From NCBI RefSeq assembly GCF_015706575.1, contig NW_024037056.1, positions 3,868,109 to 3,932,108 of the forward strand: a DNA stretch of 64,000 nucleotides, read 5' to 3'. This DNA is from Patiria miniata. Lineage: Eukaryota; Echinodermata; Asteroidea; Valvatida; Asterinidae. Below, one piece after another: positions 14,001 to 29,000 of the stretch (positions within the stretch are counted from its first letter, which is position 1; each line of letters begins with the position of its first letter). A program made the translations under genes and the position numbers. The notes beneath the pieces were generated by a model. That model saw only the letters and a program-made list of their open reading frames with translations. It was not told the DNA's origin and searched no databases.

Positions 14001-17000
14001 TACACAAGGTATACAATTCTTTATATTCAAAAAGTTTATTAAAACAATGTAGTAACTTTACATCAATCTAAAACTAAAAAAGTTGTAATAAATCCATTTA
14101 TAATACAGCTATCGGTTCGTGAAGATATATTATACTTCAAAAAGCTAGGATTTGCGTATGTTTCTTTTAGCATGCAACAGCACCCTCATTCGGTAAAAAA
14201 GTGACCTTTTACTAAAGGAAGTTTCCAAAGCCCGGCTTCGTCTCCGTCTCTGGCTCCATTCACGCAGTTTGGCAACGGGCTGGAGCCGGATACGGAGCCG
14301 AGTCCGGGGTTCGGAAAAACGGCCTATATAGGTACGTCCCCGTTTACCGGCTGTAGAACAGATTAAGCGCCCTCTGTATGTGGACACTATCGTGTTTTAT
14401 ATTCTATCTACACAGATTGGAATCATACTGGATCTGACCTTGTCCATTGCTCTGCTTGTGTTTCCGTGTACGGTCCTCGGGTCCAGCTCACTGTGGCATT
14501 TCGTACCCCAGGTTTTACAGGTGCGTGTGTGAACGTGACGCCACTTCACCCATTCCCATTCCCCATGGGTGAACGCAACGCCTACGGGCAAGCATGTCAT
14601 GACTGCATGGTATACCTAGGCGAATTTCCTTCAATGAAATCAGTAGCAACTGAGGGAGTGTGTTAAACGAAATCATTGATGAACTTTTAAAATTGAAAGA
14701 TGTAATTTATGATCCAATTAATATGTTAACACAATAATGATGAACCAATTGGTGCCTAACAATTCGTGAAATAGACAACCATGCACAGTCTCCAGACCTG
14801 ACGAGGGACAGAGCATTCTGCCCGAAACGTTGAGTTTACCCATGATTCTTTGCAGAGCCTCACGAAACTCACTAATAGAGATGTATCATGGTGCAACTGT
14901 AAACTTACTCGTATTGCTCACTTCATGCAAATCTCTAATTTAATTATGGCCTCCTACCATGCAAATTCTCACCACATCCTTTGTTTGTTTAGTGTAGGCC
15001 TAAATCTAATCATGTAAACTTTTCAATCACTCGCATTGATTGTGTGATTTGAAAGCCCGATGAAGCAATGTGATTGGTTCTTGACATACTGTTTGTTGTT
15101 GTTTGGTTTATGAATTCGTAGTTTGCTGGACCTTTTCTGCACTTGGTTGGTGTGATCATCATGACGGGGCTAAGCTGGTTTGTGGCCGGAGGAATGGGAA
15201 CCCTTCAACGCAAAGGTGAATGGTACTCTTAAAAATATCCCGAAATTGTTATTAATACTGTACACCTCTTCAGCAAATCCATAACAATAACAGTAGATCA
15301 CTGGAGAATTCGGGTGATTCACACTACAATGCGCCACCAAGAGTTTGACACGGAGAGTCCATTTTTTCCACAGCATTGTGGGAGATGGTCGACAAATTCA
15401 CAGCGCAGGACATTTAAAATTGTTTGTTTTTGGGGTCAGTAAATTTGTAAGCATAATTTCCAGAATCTGTTTACCCTTTTCTTTTTAAGGGGTATGTTTA
15501 AGGCGGCAGAACGATATGCCCCGATTTATAACAAATTAGCTCAAATTGTCTGCTGACACTCATTCTTTGTCATGTTTTGTCGACCGTGAACTTGAAAAAT
15601 GGACTCTGCACGGCAAAGTCTTGGTTGCGCACTGCATTGTGAATCGCCCGAATTGGGTTTGTCCACTGCGAGGCGTCTACCGTACTGTGACCCGCAGGGC
15701 TTGATCGCACTGTTAAAAGCTGTAGTGCTGTATTGATTTACACTATATTATTTATGCATTACAAACTAATACTAGTTGAAAAGTCCTTTTTATATTGAGT
15801 GGTCACTGGCACTGAGGTAAATGGAGAATGAACTTCACTGTGGGTTAAGGGAACAATATCCTGACAACCTGTTTTTGGAGGACATAATTAATTACCTTTG
15901 CTTTAATAGTTGAAGTAGAGCAAACATGACCAAGAGACCGACTGCAATGATTATACCGCTTGTTGCTCGGTCTTATTTCTAAATTAATCAAGCGAATATC
16001 TTATAGTACTATGACAATACAGCCCGTGCATTTTCTTCTACAAATTCAAAACATTGAAAGCATTAGTTTGAAAACAAAATTATCGTCATAATACTTTACA
16101 TAATTTTAGTGCTAAAACAATAACTGCCTTTATCTCTTTGTTATTTTATTCCTGTCTCCTGCCTAGGGCTCCCAGTCCGTGACGTAGCCCTGTGGTACTT
16201 CCTAGCTCTTCTTGCTCTCTACATTTCACCCGTGTTTATCCGCTCCCCTTGCCTGCTGAAGTACGAGGAGCTACCGCCTAAGCCTTTGGTCTTTGCCTAC
16301 AGGGGTGCTGAACAGGTGCGTGGTTGGGGGTATAGAAATTACGTAACACCTGTCAGATAAACAAATATCTGCTACTGAAAAAAGTATTTATAGGACAATA
16401 GCATATTTGGAGTTAATGATAACAAAAATAATCATTATTATACCCTTGAGGTTGTTGTTACATGTACGATTCTTCTTATTACTATTGTAAAATAACTACT
16501 GCAGAAAACATATATATTTATTGGAGAATGGTTGTATATATTTGGGAGTTAATGATGACAAAAATAATCATTTTACCCTGGAGGTTGCTGTCGGGTGTAA
16601 AATTCTTAGTATTACTTCATTTATTATTAGTGCAGAAAAAAAATATTTTTATAGGACAAATGTTGTATAGTTTGGAGTTAATGATGACAAAAATACTTTT
16701 GCCTTTGAGGTTGCTCTCAGATGTACAATATCCACTACAGAATTATGTATTTAAAAAACAATAATGTCGAATGTTGGCGCTAATGATGACAAAAATAGTT
16801 ACACCCTTGAGTGTAAGGCAATCGTTAGGCAAGAATCCTGTAGGTCTGCTACGGTTATGAAAGGCTAGTAAGCGGTTTCTTATGCAATTTGTTGGTTTTA
16901 GAGAGACAAACGAGACTAGGTTTCGCCTAGTCCAGATGGTCCCACTATAGGCTCAGTGTATGACATTACACGAAACGTTTGGCAGATGGGTTGGCATGTT

Positions 17001-20000
17001 GGTCAGCATACCAACTGCCGACCCTCTTGGGCAAACCCCAATTATAGGTGGTTGATTTTAGCTGATTTGCCAACAATGAGGTAACGTCTTATCAATACTG
17101 GGAAACTAACATTGCCCAGCGGTGTTTTACCATACTTGTCTGTATATTGTATTTAGACTCAGTGACTCAGTCAGGTAGTCAGTCAGTGAGGTCAGTCATT
17201 CCGGTCCAGCAAATCTATGTGGAGAAACTTTAGGATTTCTAAACAAGCGTAATATTCACACACTTACCAGGGGCAAATCCTGGCTTGGATCAAGAGGGGG
17301 ATTTGGCTGTGGGAGGCTTCATTGACCTCGTAACGAAATTGACCATATTACATTGTTGTTTTCTCAGTGATAAATGGTGATTGTGTCCTTGGGCAAGACA
17401 CTTTACAACACTTGTTTCTCCCCGATGGCATTATTATGCAAATCTAAGTGGAGAAACCTTAGGATTTCAAAACAAGGTTTGTTTTCGTAATCAGGCAACC
17501 AAGGGCTGATAGGAACCAATGTGCGGGGCCCATTTTTGTTTCATGACTCTACTTACCACAGAATTCTGAGCTAACGATCACCATATTCTGGATTTACAGC
17601 TTTAGCAAAAATATTCCTTGCTAAAAAAAACCGTAAGCACAGAAATCCTTACTGAAGTTAGATGGTAGCCCGTAAGAAACGGTAACCTACACTTAGGTTT
17701 TTGTTCACTAGCGGGTATTTGTTTGCTGATGGTAAGCTGCGATTTGATTTATGTTTCTAAATAGCGTAATATTCACATGCTTACCAGGGGCGAGTCCTGG
17801 CTTGGCTTAAGAGGGGGATTTAGCTGTCGGGGGGGGGGGGGGTGGATTCAGCAAGCATTTTTATTTTTATTTAATGATATTCCTTTTTCCCCGGCCCCAG
17901 GGGAAGGGGGGTTTCCACCCCAACCCCCTAGATCAGCTACTGTTTACCCCTCGAAAATTAACCAGATCGGCTTGCCGGGACTAGCATAAGTTAGATGTTT
18001 TTGCTAATTAAATGGAATAAAAAGTCTGCAAAACAACAACAGGATTTAGTATGAAGGCCCTTTTTGACGTAAATGACACCGTGTGTTCCCCTCTCGCAGT
18101 CATGAAATTTGAAACCTCTTTAAGCAGAAACTCGTTACCGTGTCTTTCCCCCAATAATGGATGAATTCTTGACAAACAACCCGTAATGAGGTTTGGTGCC
18201 GGTGGCTTATTGATTGGTTGTCCGTGATGCGTACTATATGCTACGCTAATACCAATAGCTGTCTGCTGATAATTGGATCTCGAGTGTGGTGTATGTCCTC
18301 GTTCACATTTTGTCGTTAACATGGTTCAGATTTTTTTCAGGATGTTTCCTGATTGCGTTTTTTTTCGTCAGGAGTTTTCCTGATTTCAAGATGTGTGGAT
18401 AAGAATCTGTATTGAAATCTGGATTGCTTGAATAATACCGTAAAGGTGTTTTTATCTATAAGAAAGTTGATATGGAACTAAGGAAGAAATTTCTTTTAGT
18501 GTAATTTGATTTAATTTGATTTAATTTAGTTGTTTAATTTAATTCATTTTTGTGTGCATCTTTTAGTCAGGAGAGCCCTCGACAGAGACTTTGTCTCTTT
18601 TGGGCGATCCTTCGGGAGCTGTTAGGTTCTTGTTGTTCTCTGTTGTTGTCCTTTACCTTTTTCGTCTTGGTTTTACTGTCTATTCCGAGAGATAAAGGAA
18701 ATGTAAAATGTAAAAGTAAAGAAGTGGGTATCGTAAGGGTTGCCTTTAGCCGAAATACGAATGTATACCATGGGTCCTCTGTGAGCCTCTAACACTCTGC
18801 CGATTATTCCGTGGAGTTTTCGTTTTGTCCCAATTTCACCCTTGCATTAATCTTAACGGATGGGCATTTTTTTGTCCACTGGATATACCCAAAGTTCAGC
18901 CAATGTCGATATTTCAAGAGAGAATCGAGGGAGTCAGGGAGGGCTTCCTAGCGGCATCTTTTCTCCCCCCCCCCCCTCCCCCCCCCTCCCAAAAAAAGTG
19001 GCAACTTTTCCCAGACCCGTGTTTGTATTGAGTGTAAATTGGCGTCTAGCCTGGTACACCCCGCTGTTCCATCTTTTGACAACCAGTATTTGTTATACCT
19101 AAAGTTTGTTGGAACCTTTGTCGTAGATATTAGTTACTCAAAGCAATCTTTTGTTTTAGCGAGAGAGCTGTGTGGACCCATAGGCGAACTGGACAATTTG
19201 ACCAAATACTAAAAAAAAAAAGAGGTTTGGCAAATGTTTTGGTATATTTCAAACCCGTCTTACCGGAAATAACCAACAATGATGTATTAACTTTATTCCA
19301 ACGTTGGGCTAAATAAAGTTGCCAACCATTTTTTGTTTACAGCTTATAAAGAAATTATCAGTAAGATTGTGGCAAATAGCGATTGTGTGTTGTGTTTCAC
19401 CTTGTCTGTTCTTTCCAGCTTGCACCGGAAAACACCCCTGTTGCCTTTGAGCTTGCGCTAGACGTCTACCACGCTCACGGTATCCACACCGACGTACGGA
19501 TAAGGTAACCAGTCTTTCCATGAAATCAGCAGGCAGGATATTTTTCCATGAAGGTTAATAATGGGGTGCTTATATATAGCGCCGTGTACCGAAGGTCTCA
19601 AAGCATGTCACATGTATTACCCCTGTTCATCAGGCCATTATTTTTCTGCTGCAGCTCAAGATGAGCACAATTTGGTCTTTACCTTCACAGGGACCAATGC
19701 TCTTGGGTGGAGAGACGCAATTGTAGTAAAGTGTCTTGCCCTAGAACACAAGCACCATACTTCCCGTCAGGGTTTGAACCCACGTGCCACCCGTAACGAG
19801 TCGAACGCCATTGAATGGAAATTCATGGTTAAATGGCAAAATTAAAGAAAAGGGGGGATTAAGCCTCCCTATCCCAGGTATTGACAATGTGTTGCCTAAT
19901 CATGTGCTGAGCGTTGGCCTATCGACGTGGCGTAAAAGTAAATTGCTATATTAATGATGTTTTTTTCTTGCTTGAATATTGTTTTGGTAGTTATGACGGC

Positions 20001-23000
20001 GTGCCGTACATCATGCGTGACGAACGCCTCGGACGCACGACCAACGTGGCGGACGTGTTTCCCGAACGCTACGCGGACCACTCCGATAGCTTTACACTGA
20101 CTGAGCTGAAGCAGCTGAACGCAGGCTCCTGGTTCATTACGGTGAGACGGGCTGGATTTGTCAAGGCCTTTTTTGAAAGTCCGGGCCGAGTTTGATTTCG
20201 GCACCAGCTCCGGCAGTTAGGAAACCTTGAATTAGACCACGTATTGTCTTTCGTGTCATGTAGCAGCGGGTACATGTATAGCGTATAAGACCTTAACTTG
20301 TGATAAGCTGAAGATTGAAGCTAATGAAAATTGTGTGACATTTTGGTAAAAGTCTACTCTACAGTAGTGAATGTTTTTCAGTTCGGTGTCTCACCCTCAA
20401 CATTTTCTAGCAGCGTTGTGCCCAATTCGGTTTATTTCCAATTATTTTCTCAATTAGAAACACTGGCTCCCTCATTGTTTGACTGACCTTAAAACGTTTC
20501 TAGTCATACCAATCAATATGAAGTAGTCCGACCTCCCATCAAGTTGTTTTACTCTATCAACACGTAACCTACGCAATCACGAACACCTGCAGAGATCAAC
20601 AATTACCCAAGTCCTTTTTTGTTTTTTTCTTTGAATAGATTGGCTACCTAGAAACTAGACAAAAGGCTTCATTGACCTCGTAAAAACTGACCACTTTGCA
20701 TTGTTGTTTTCTCAGTGATAAATGATGATTGTGTCCTTGGGCAAGACACTTTACAACACTTGTTTCTCCCCGATGGCTTTATTGGTGCTTGGTTGGACAA
20801 TATATAGTCATTGTTTGCAGTATCGGTTGATAGCAAATTGAAGCATGATTCTCTGACGAGGCTTAAATCCTTAGCGAGTTGGAAATATTTCCAGAAATGA
20901 CATCAATCGGACATTGTGACATCATGCTTCGACGTATTTCTCCTCACAAAATGGGCACAAAGAGCGACATATTCTAACAGCTTCCGTTACAGTAAATTGT
21001 AGTGTTAACTGTCATTTCTCGAATCAGTTATTTCAACAAAATCAAAGTGAAAAATGAATTTTAGTTATAAATATTTGAATAAGTAATTCTCGGGATGCCA
21101 GCATGTAACACTCAGCAATATTTATTGATTGATTGCCAAGTCTACGTGTTTGTTGTTCAACCCACTTTTTAATTAAACGCCCAATCCTACCACCGCTGTC
21201 TAAACATTATTGCTTGCAATATACCTTCAGACCTTAATGCCAAAGATTAAAACCTTAGACCTTCTGCTGCTACCATGACAGGTTAAATTCTTCTAAAATT
21301 ACATTTATAGGCCTACTACTGGCAAACCCCTCTCCGGGGAAAGAAATATACTAGACTCAAGGAAATGATTGACAAGAGAGTAATATTAAAGGAAGCATAA
21401 ATATATTAAGCGTCTCTAGCTTTTATAGTTGTTATTCATTATTAATATTTCTAGCTCAGCAGGGTCGAAAACCAGTTTGGTTTGGCAACAAAAAGGTGCC
21501 TTGAATTAAAATCGCTAACAATCATGGGGAATTAATTTTGGTGGCCATTTGAAGACTTTTTCTAAAACCAGAGCGCATAAATGCACAATACTCTGTATTT
21601 GTTCTTGTAGTTGCAGGGGCTCTTAGATTTCAAATTTAAAATTGCAGTACCGACTGCCCCTGGCCCTTTACGCAAGGGACCGGACGTTATCAGTCCCGTC
21701 ATGTCAAATTCAATTACTTTATTTCCGAGTATAATCGATTATTCTGTATTTACGGAGCGCTCATGAAAACACTCAAAACGCGTCATTATGAAGAACGTCC
21801 CTAATGGACGCTGGAGCATTCAAAATGACCGATGCAGTCTATGTTAAAGAAGTAGGCCTATCCAAATATTGTGGTTCGTTGTTGCGATATTAATTGAACA
21901 CAAAACCTAAATTAATTAAAAAGCAAACTCGAGTTTCCTGTTGGTCCTTTGCCATATGCCATGATTTTTTACAAAATTATTACATGCTTAAAGTTGGTGT
22001 ATACGTGCTTTTTGGGTGTGGCACCTTGAAAAATAGATTTTCAAATTGAATTGAGAATTTGTTAGCATTGCATTAGTTATAAGCTTTCCACTTAACCATC
22101 GCACGAAAAAATCGGCCCATTAGGCCAAAAAAAAAAAGTCTCCGGTTTCTGGTATGCGCGCGCGTCGCCGTGGCCATGCGCGTCGGCAAAATGAAAAAGT
22201 TTTTTTTTTCAATGAAAGATGATGTCTCAAAACCGCCAAACTCACTGGTTTGACTGGAATCCTGTTGCTGCACAATTTTAACGTGTTTTTAGATTGGGTT
22301 ATGGTCGAGAATAAGCTTCATGTGGCCTCTCTGGACTCCCATATATTTGCACTTTAGTTTAGTCGGGCACCATTTGCAGTCATCAGCCGACATTTGAAGC
22401 AAAAAAATCAGGTAAAAAAAAAAAAAAGCCGCGTCGCCGCACCACTTTTTGGGCAAGCTCCGTACCAGAAACCGGAGACTTTTTTTTTTGGCCTTACAAG
22501 TACTTTTGAATTAAGAACGGGACGCTCTTAATTCGTTCTGCACAATTTCTAAACTGGAGCGCGCCATTTAAAACCAATTTTTAAAACATGTCACTTGTAT
22601 TGTTTTTCTTTATCGCTAACAGTGCAATCCGTTCGGAAGCGCCGGCAAGCTCACCGAGACCGAAATGATTCGCTACAGAAAGCAGAAAATCCCAACCCTG
22701 GCGGAAATGCTGCTTCAGGTGGAAGAGAGAAACAAGACTATTTTATTCGATGTCCGGCCCCCACCTGACGACCACCCTTTCCACGAGGACTGGTTGAATA
22801 TAACACTGCAGACGATACTGGACTCGGTATCGGGGGTCGCCGAAGATGACGTGGTAGGAGGCCATAATTAAATTAGAGATTGTTTCCATTCTCCCTATAG
22901 ATGGATTCCGGAAAGGTTTCATTAAAATAATTAAAATAGTCAAAAAGTAAATAATTGATTTAAATGAAAATACGTTGAGTGTACTTTAGTGAAGTGCTCA

Positions 23001-26000
23001 GATAGCTCGGCTGAAAGCATTTACAAGGTCGACACTGAAACAAATCAAAACTTAATTGAATTGGTAGATTAAAGACGAAATAAAACTGGCAGGAGCTGGG
23101 TTTTGACCCTCCGGTCTCCGGAACAGCGTTCCGGCGCTCTACCAACTGAGCCATTAAACCCTATTTTTTTTTAAGCAACAAACCTCTGTGACCTATTGGT
23201 CACTGTCAGTGATTACGCCCAAAGTCACAATGTTTAAATAGCGAGGTCTGTAGCCACCCTCAGTCTGTTCTACAGATATTTCCATGGAAGGTGTTCCACC
23301 AGTTTGTTTGACTTGGTTTTTGGTTCCTCCAGGCCTGTCAGGATGTTTGAGCATGCAACCAGACTCTCTACTTCCTCTCACCCATAACACTCTGTGCCGA
23401 GATGTAGAGCACAGAGCTACTCTAATAGCTTGCCCACCTGCTGTATCTCTTTGATCTCTTTGAATCACCTTTCCTTGTGCGTGTTCCCCTATTCTATATG
23501 ATCGAGCTATCCTGTTACAATAGGAATATCAATTCCTACCTCCAGCTGTCCTGATTGTTTTCGTCATATTTTTTTCTTCTTTCTAGCCCTTTGCCAAGAG
23601 TGGCTTTTATAGCCTTGCTTTGGGCGATTTTGCATAAAAAACAAAATGCTGCAAATCTGAGAATTGCAGTGGCAGAATCGCGTTTTATTTAATTTGTTGT
23701 AATTTTTTTTATTACAAATCCACGAATTGGAATCAGGACTTAATGGTAACTGGTTTCTTTATATTGTAAGTATTGTAGCAATATAAGGTCATTAAAAAGA
23801 AATGACGACAACCCAGTACTTGCACCGAGTGCAGAGTTACATTATCGGCAAATTTGAAGCTCAGTGAAAAAACAATTGAAGTTTCCTTTTTTTTTCTTTT
23901 TGGTTGAACAGAACTTCTGGCAGACGCCAAACAATGACACCAAGTACACCTTTGCGATCAACACTTTCGACGAACGGAGACTGATGACGGCATATAACGA
24001 TATACCGTTCTTTGAAATAAGGTGAATATCATTATTTCGCTTTCTCTGATTCATCAATGTTGGCATGACTTTGCTTTTAAAGTTGTAACAAACTATTCAA
24101 GTTGTTTTGATCTATATTTTGCTTCAAATTGTATATACATTTTGGTTTCAAAACTAGTTTGGTAAGTGCGTTTTAACGTTCGGAAAGATTTTACATTAAA
24201 GTGTTCATGAAATGAACTTTTCTTAGGAACATATTTTGTGCAACTTTCTACTCCTCTAAAATGTATGAAAACTATTTTGACATCCTTTTTTGGTTAATTA
24301 TATTCAAAAGTGCACTTCTTTAAACATTTTTTAAAAAATGTCCATGCTTTTCAGGACAACTAAGTGCGCTGTTGCTGTGATGTCATTTCAGGAAGACGCT
24401 GTTCAATTTCTTTTCAAATGTGAACCTAAAAATTTGCTCATTGAAACACTTGTGAGAAAAGTTTGCTCATTGGCTTACTGACATGTACTTTCACAACGAT
24501 CTTACCAGAGAAAAGAAAATTTACAACGGCAAAATATCGACAATTCTGCTAACGTTTTGTGCTGGAGTGCTGTAACAGAGAAGTTTCTGCCTGAAATGAC
24601 ATCACACCTTTTGCACATGAATATGGAAATTCGCATCAGCATAAAAATACATAAGGCACAAAAATACCCTTGAAAATTGAATATAAGGTTTTATGGGACA
24701 CTAAGGCGCATTTTCAAAGATTGCATTAAACAAATTACATTGCATGGCCCTTTAAGTTGTTAGCATCTTGTCTGTTAACGTTAACAAGTGATTGCCTTAG
24801 TTTGAACTTATTCTGATTGTTCATCAACGTTACAATGTTCTTTTTTCCCTTTCAAGGAGTAACGCAACTTTGAACGTAACAACCAATGTTTGGACAGTCA
24901 ACGAAGACTGGCTGTTCTCTTTATTCTGGTGCGCAGGCGCAACTTCCATCTCTACGTCATCGTGTCAAAGGTTACGAACAGAAGACGCTCCTTTGTGGCA
25001 ACTGGTAAGGAACTCGGGATGTAGTTTTTATTGTTTCTACCCTACGTTTGACCCGTTTTCAAACAAAAGATGGGACATCTGTACAAATTACTGATAGTTT
25101 TTGGTGTTTGCAATTTCATGCCATGTCCTGAATCACGTAGGCCTTTCCTGTAGCCTTGGTACCAATTTGTTTCAATCTTGTCATCTTGCGTACGCCGTGA
25201 TATCACCACCCTCGTCTAGGTTTGATTTGTTGATCAACTTCAGCCCGACTTAATTGTTCGTTATCTCGTGGAGTGACCGCGGCCCGTACCCGGTGAATCT
25301 CCCGGAAATTGAGGCAAAAATCAATTAAGGACGTTACGTCCGTCCAATTAAATCGGTACAAGGAGCTAGGGTAGTTCGTAAACGAGCAAACGCCACAGGA
25401 AATCACGGACTTGAGCGTGATTTATCAGATTGTCGAACTCCGGCACGGAGGCCAATTTCAGCACGCTAGCCAATTCAGCACGCCGTCTAATAATTAGAGC
25501 AAGCTGGTACGTCCATTATCAAGCACGCGTCTTGCGCGGTCGAAAGCACGCGCAGTCTGAGCATTTTGAGCACGCAGTCGTTCCTCAGTCCAGATCGAAA
25601 CTTCGCCTCCAGTACCTGTATCGGTTGATCTTTGTTTGAGAGAAAGTAAAATGCTGCTTGCCAATACGGTTAATCAGAGATGTTTGTAAACCTGTAACAT
25701 ACTTACAACTCAAAGTTTGTGACATTAATATCGTGTTGGAAGTAACCTATTTTTGAATATAATGTGTCAGTAGTATTTAAGTCCAATCAACACCGGTATG
25801 TTTTTACTCTGTTTTTGGTGTGTTTTTTGTTTGTTTTCCAGAGCCCAGTTCACTTCCTGGTGATGTGGATCCTCTTTGATGTCGTCTCCTTCGTTTGGGT
25901 CGTAATTATTTTTATAATACAAATCAGGTAAGAGCACGAGTTTACCATTTTCTTTTTTCGAGGTCAAAAGTTAAATGCCTGACTGCATGCGGCGTTTTGA

Positions 26001-29000
26001 GAGCTTGAAATAACTGGTATATGCAGTGTGTGATTTTCTAATCCTGTTCTAAGTGTGTGAAGTACTAGTTTTACCAAAATAAAATGAACATTGTTGTACT
26101 TTCGTTTTAAGATTACAGGGTGAGTCAAAATGATCTGGACCCAAGTTCACCATTTTTTTGTGGCAAATAGAGTATATTGAGAAAATACAGTGTTTCATAT
26201 GAATGGTTAGTGCATTGTCTTCCACAGGAATTTTGATTTTTTTTTTTTTTAATTAGCGTCTGTGGTGAGGAGTTATGCCATTTTCATTTGAGTGGCTCAA
26301 TTTCCAGTCTGCACAAGGAATTGGTTTTGCCTTTTTTAAGTATGCCAATAACTTCAAGTGAGTCAGTCACCATGACCAGGTTTCTATTTGTTATTACCCT
26401 GCTTCACATCAGTACGCGATTTCAATAAATTTGTTGAACCATGGAACCGTGGTCAGAGTGTTTATTAGCGTTTGTTCTTATAGCGCTTTTCTTCAAAATG
26501 GTACAATGGATTACATGAGACTCATATGCACTTTTTTTTTTATTATTGCTACATATTTTTAATATTTTCTTTAATTTGGGTCCAGATCATTCTAACTCAC
26601 CCGACGAGATAAATTTTTACCTTGAGCTCATTTTGTTTCTATCATTTGTAAAGGAGATAGCAGTTCAGACGCTGCGTTAAAGTCTCACTCGTGTCATTTT
26701 CCTCATTGGCACACAATATCCTAAAACCTTGTGTTTCTTTGATTCAGCTCTAAAAGCAGAACCAAACCAGCCCGCCCTCAAGAGTCGGTCAGGCTCACAG
26801 CCGTGAGGGAGCACGTTGCGCGTGACGCACGGACGGAGCTCTGAGCATGTAACGCATGGTTTGTGCATGTGAGTCCTAACATTACTGACACAGGGTGGGG
26901 CTATTGGTGGTCTATTTCCGACACTGCCCTTACATCTGAAAGGTAGGCACATCAACCCAAACTATCTTGAATAAACATCATATCCCACCTGTAGGCGTAC
27001 GAGGGTTTTACTTTTAAAACAAGATGATGAACACTATAAGTATAATAAAAGTAACTTCTTGTCAACATATTGCATGATGCCTAAAATGCACTTGTTATGT
27101 GTTCACAAGAAATATTCGCAAGACCGTGATGCAGTCGACCTTAAGAGCAAAGACTTGGTCGTCCAAGCAGAAGATTCCCCATGGGACGACCTGTGCCTGC
27201 CACGTCCCCTCGCGGACCTGACCTTGGTCTGTTTGGCCAGCTGCGCTCGTCAAATCGAGTTACTCTTCCTAAACAGCCCGTCCAAATACACGTACGCAGG
27301 AACGAGCCGTGGTTATCTCGATTTGTTGGGCAACGTGTGAAGCGTTCGATCAGCTCGCGGCAAGATTTTGCTTTTACCTGCTTACACGAATTGTCAGAGT
27401 GCCACTTTGCTTTGGTTTGTAAAGCGGAAGACTGTGAGTAGGCCTATTAAAATTCCGTGCGTTTGGGGTTGTTCCATTCCGTTTTTGTCATATTTCAAAT
27501 TATTGAACCGTCGTTCCCGTGCATAAATAGCACTTCAACAGTTGAAAAGATTGAATGTTAGATAAGCGTTGCTGTACAACACACCTCATTTTCTTTTAGA
27601 TAAAATTGATCAAGTAAAATATGTGACCAAAGAATGAGGGAAAACTGCATGCATTATCCGCCAGCTAGTTGGACCATTTCGATGAAATGACTTGTAATAT
27701 TACATCTTTAACCCTCCTGCCTGTTGTCTGAACAATCACAGACAGTCAAACAATCAATGCTCTGCCCCTGCCATGCCTTGTACACAGGCCAGTCACCAAC
27801 AGTCGGATCATATTTGTAGCAAGCACTGTGACCAGACAAATTCAGTCAACAGACAAAAGCAGGCAAGTGGTAAGCACAGCTGGCTTATCAGTCATCACCT
27901 ACAGTCAAAGCATAGCTACATCAGGCTTAATAACAATCACAGCCAGTCAATCCTGCTAATTACTGTTAAAAACAGTCACTTGTTTGAATTTGACCGAAAG
28001 GACAACTTTGCACAGAGTGTACGTGTGTTTGCATAGCTGCGACCGTTTTTGCACGTTGCATGTCTGTCATGGTAGCCATAGTTACGTAGATTGCACATAA
28101 TGTTCTTGGTTCTTAGTGAGGCACGACGGTGATCCGCCATCATATCAATGATAACACGAACCCCGATAGTCAAGACAGCAAGCTTAAAACCCGGATGGCG
28201 AATTTTTTTGTAAAACCCCTGCAAACAACTGTACGTGTTTTTAATTTAAACAGTAGCAAAGATAGAATTCAAGGGAGGTAGGTACAATGTATGTGATTTG
28301 GAACTCCAAAACGGAGCTGTAGCCTAAGTGCATGGCAGTAGCGTTTAAAAACCGTTGTATTGATTGCTAATAAAATGTCTTGCCATATACTATGCTTTGA
28401 CGAAAAATATGTTCAAGTTGATAGACCGACTCGAGTAACGGGCAGAAGGGAAAACAGTCCATCAATTATTACCTAGGATTTTGCCCGTGGCCTGGTTATT
28501 TAGCGGCCCCGTTGCAAAAGAAAAGGTCTTGAGCTTAATTCACATGAAGGTGATGAGGCTTTATTGTCGCTCAACCAACTCACGTCACCAATATACGAGA
28601 CTCTGTCGCTCTAAGCAGCGTGCCGAGCCAAAGCTGTCACGGGGCTTTTCATCGTTTCCCCCCCGGTAGGCCTTGACACGCTTCGGGCGTTTTACACCAA
28701 GCCCTGGCTCATTTTGTTTTCATTAAATTTCTCACGCACCATGCAAAGAACTAAAGGTGTTGTTTTCAAAGGAGGGGGAACGTGACCAGATAACAGAACC
28801 AGAGAATAAAAATGACTTTGTTTTTAATATTATAGTACATGTACGTTAATCCTCATTGTAATGTTTGCATTCATTGAAATCTGCTGAAACCAGTGGTAAA
28901 AAAAGTCTGTCGACTACGTAATTTCTCCCTTTTTACATTTCAGCTATTGCTCAGTGTACTTCAGTTGTACTTCCAAAAACGTCAGAGACCACTCACATCC

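Noticed and set aside
23101-23160. Functional tRNA gene
   Set aside because: A-box-like sequence is good, but the acceptor stem does not pair and the B box is altered.
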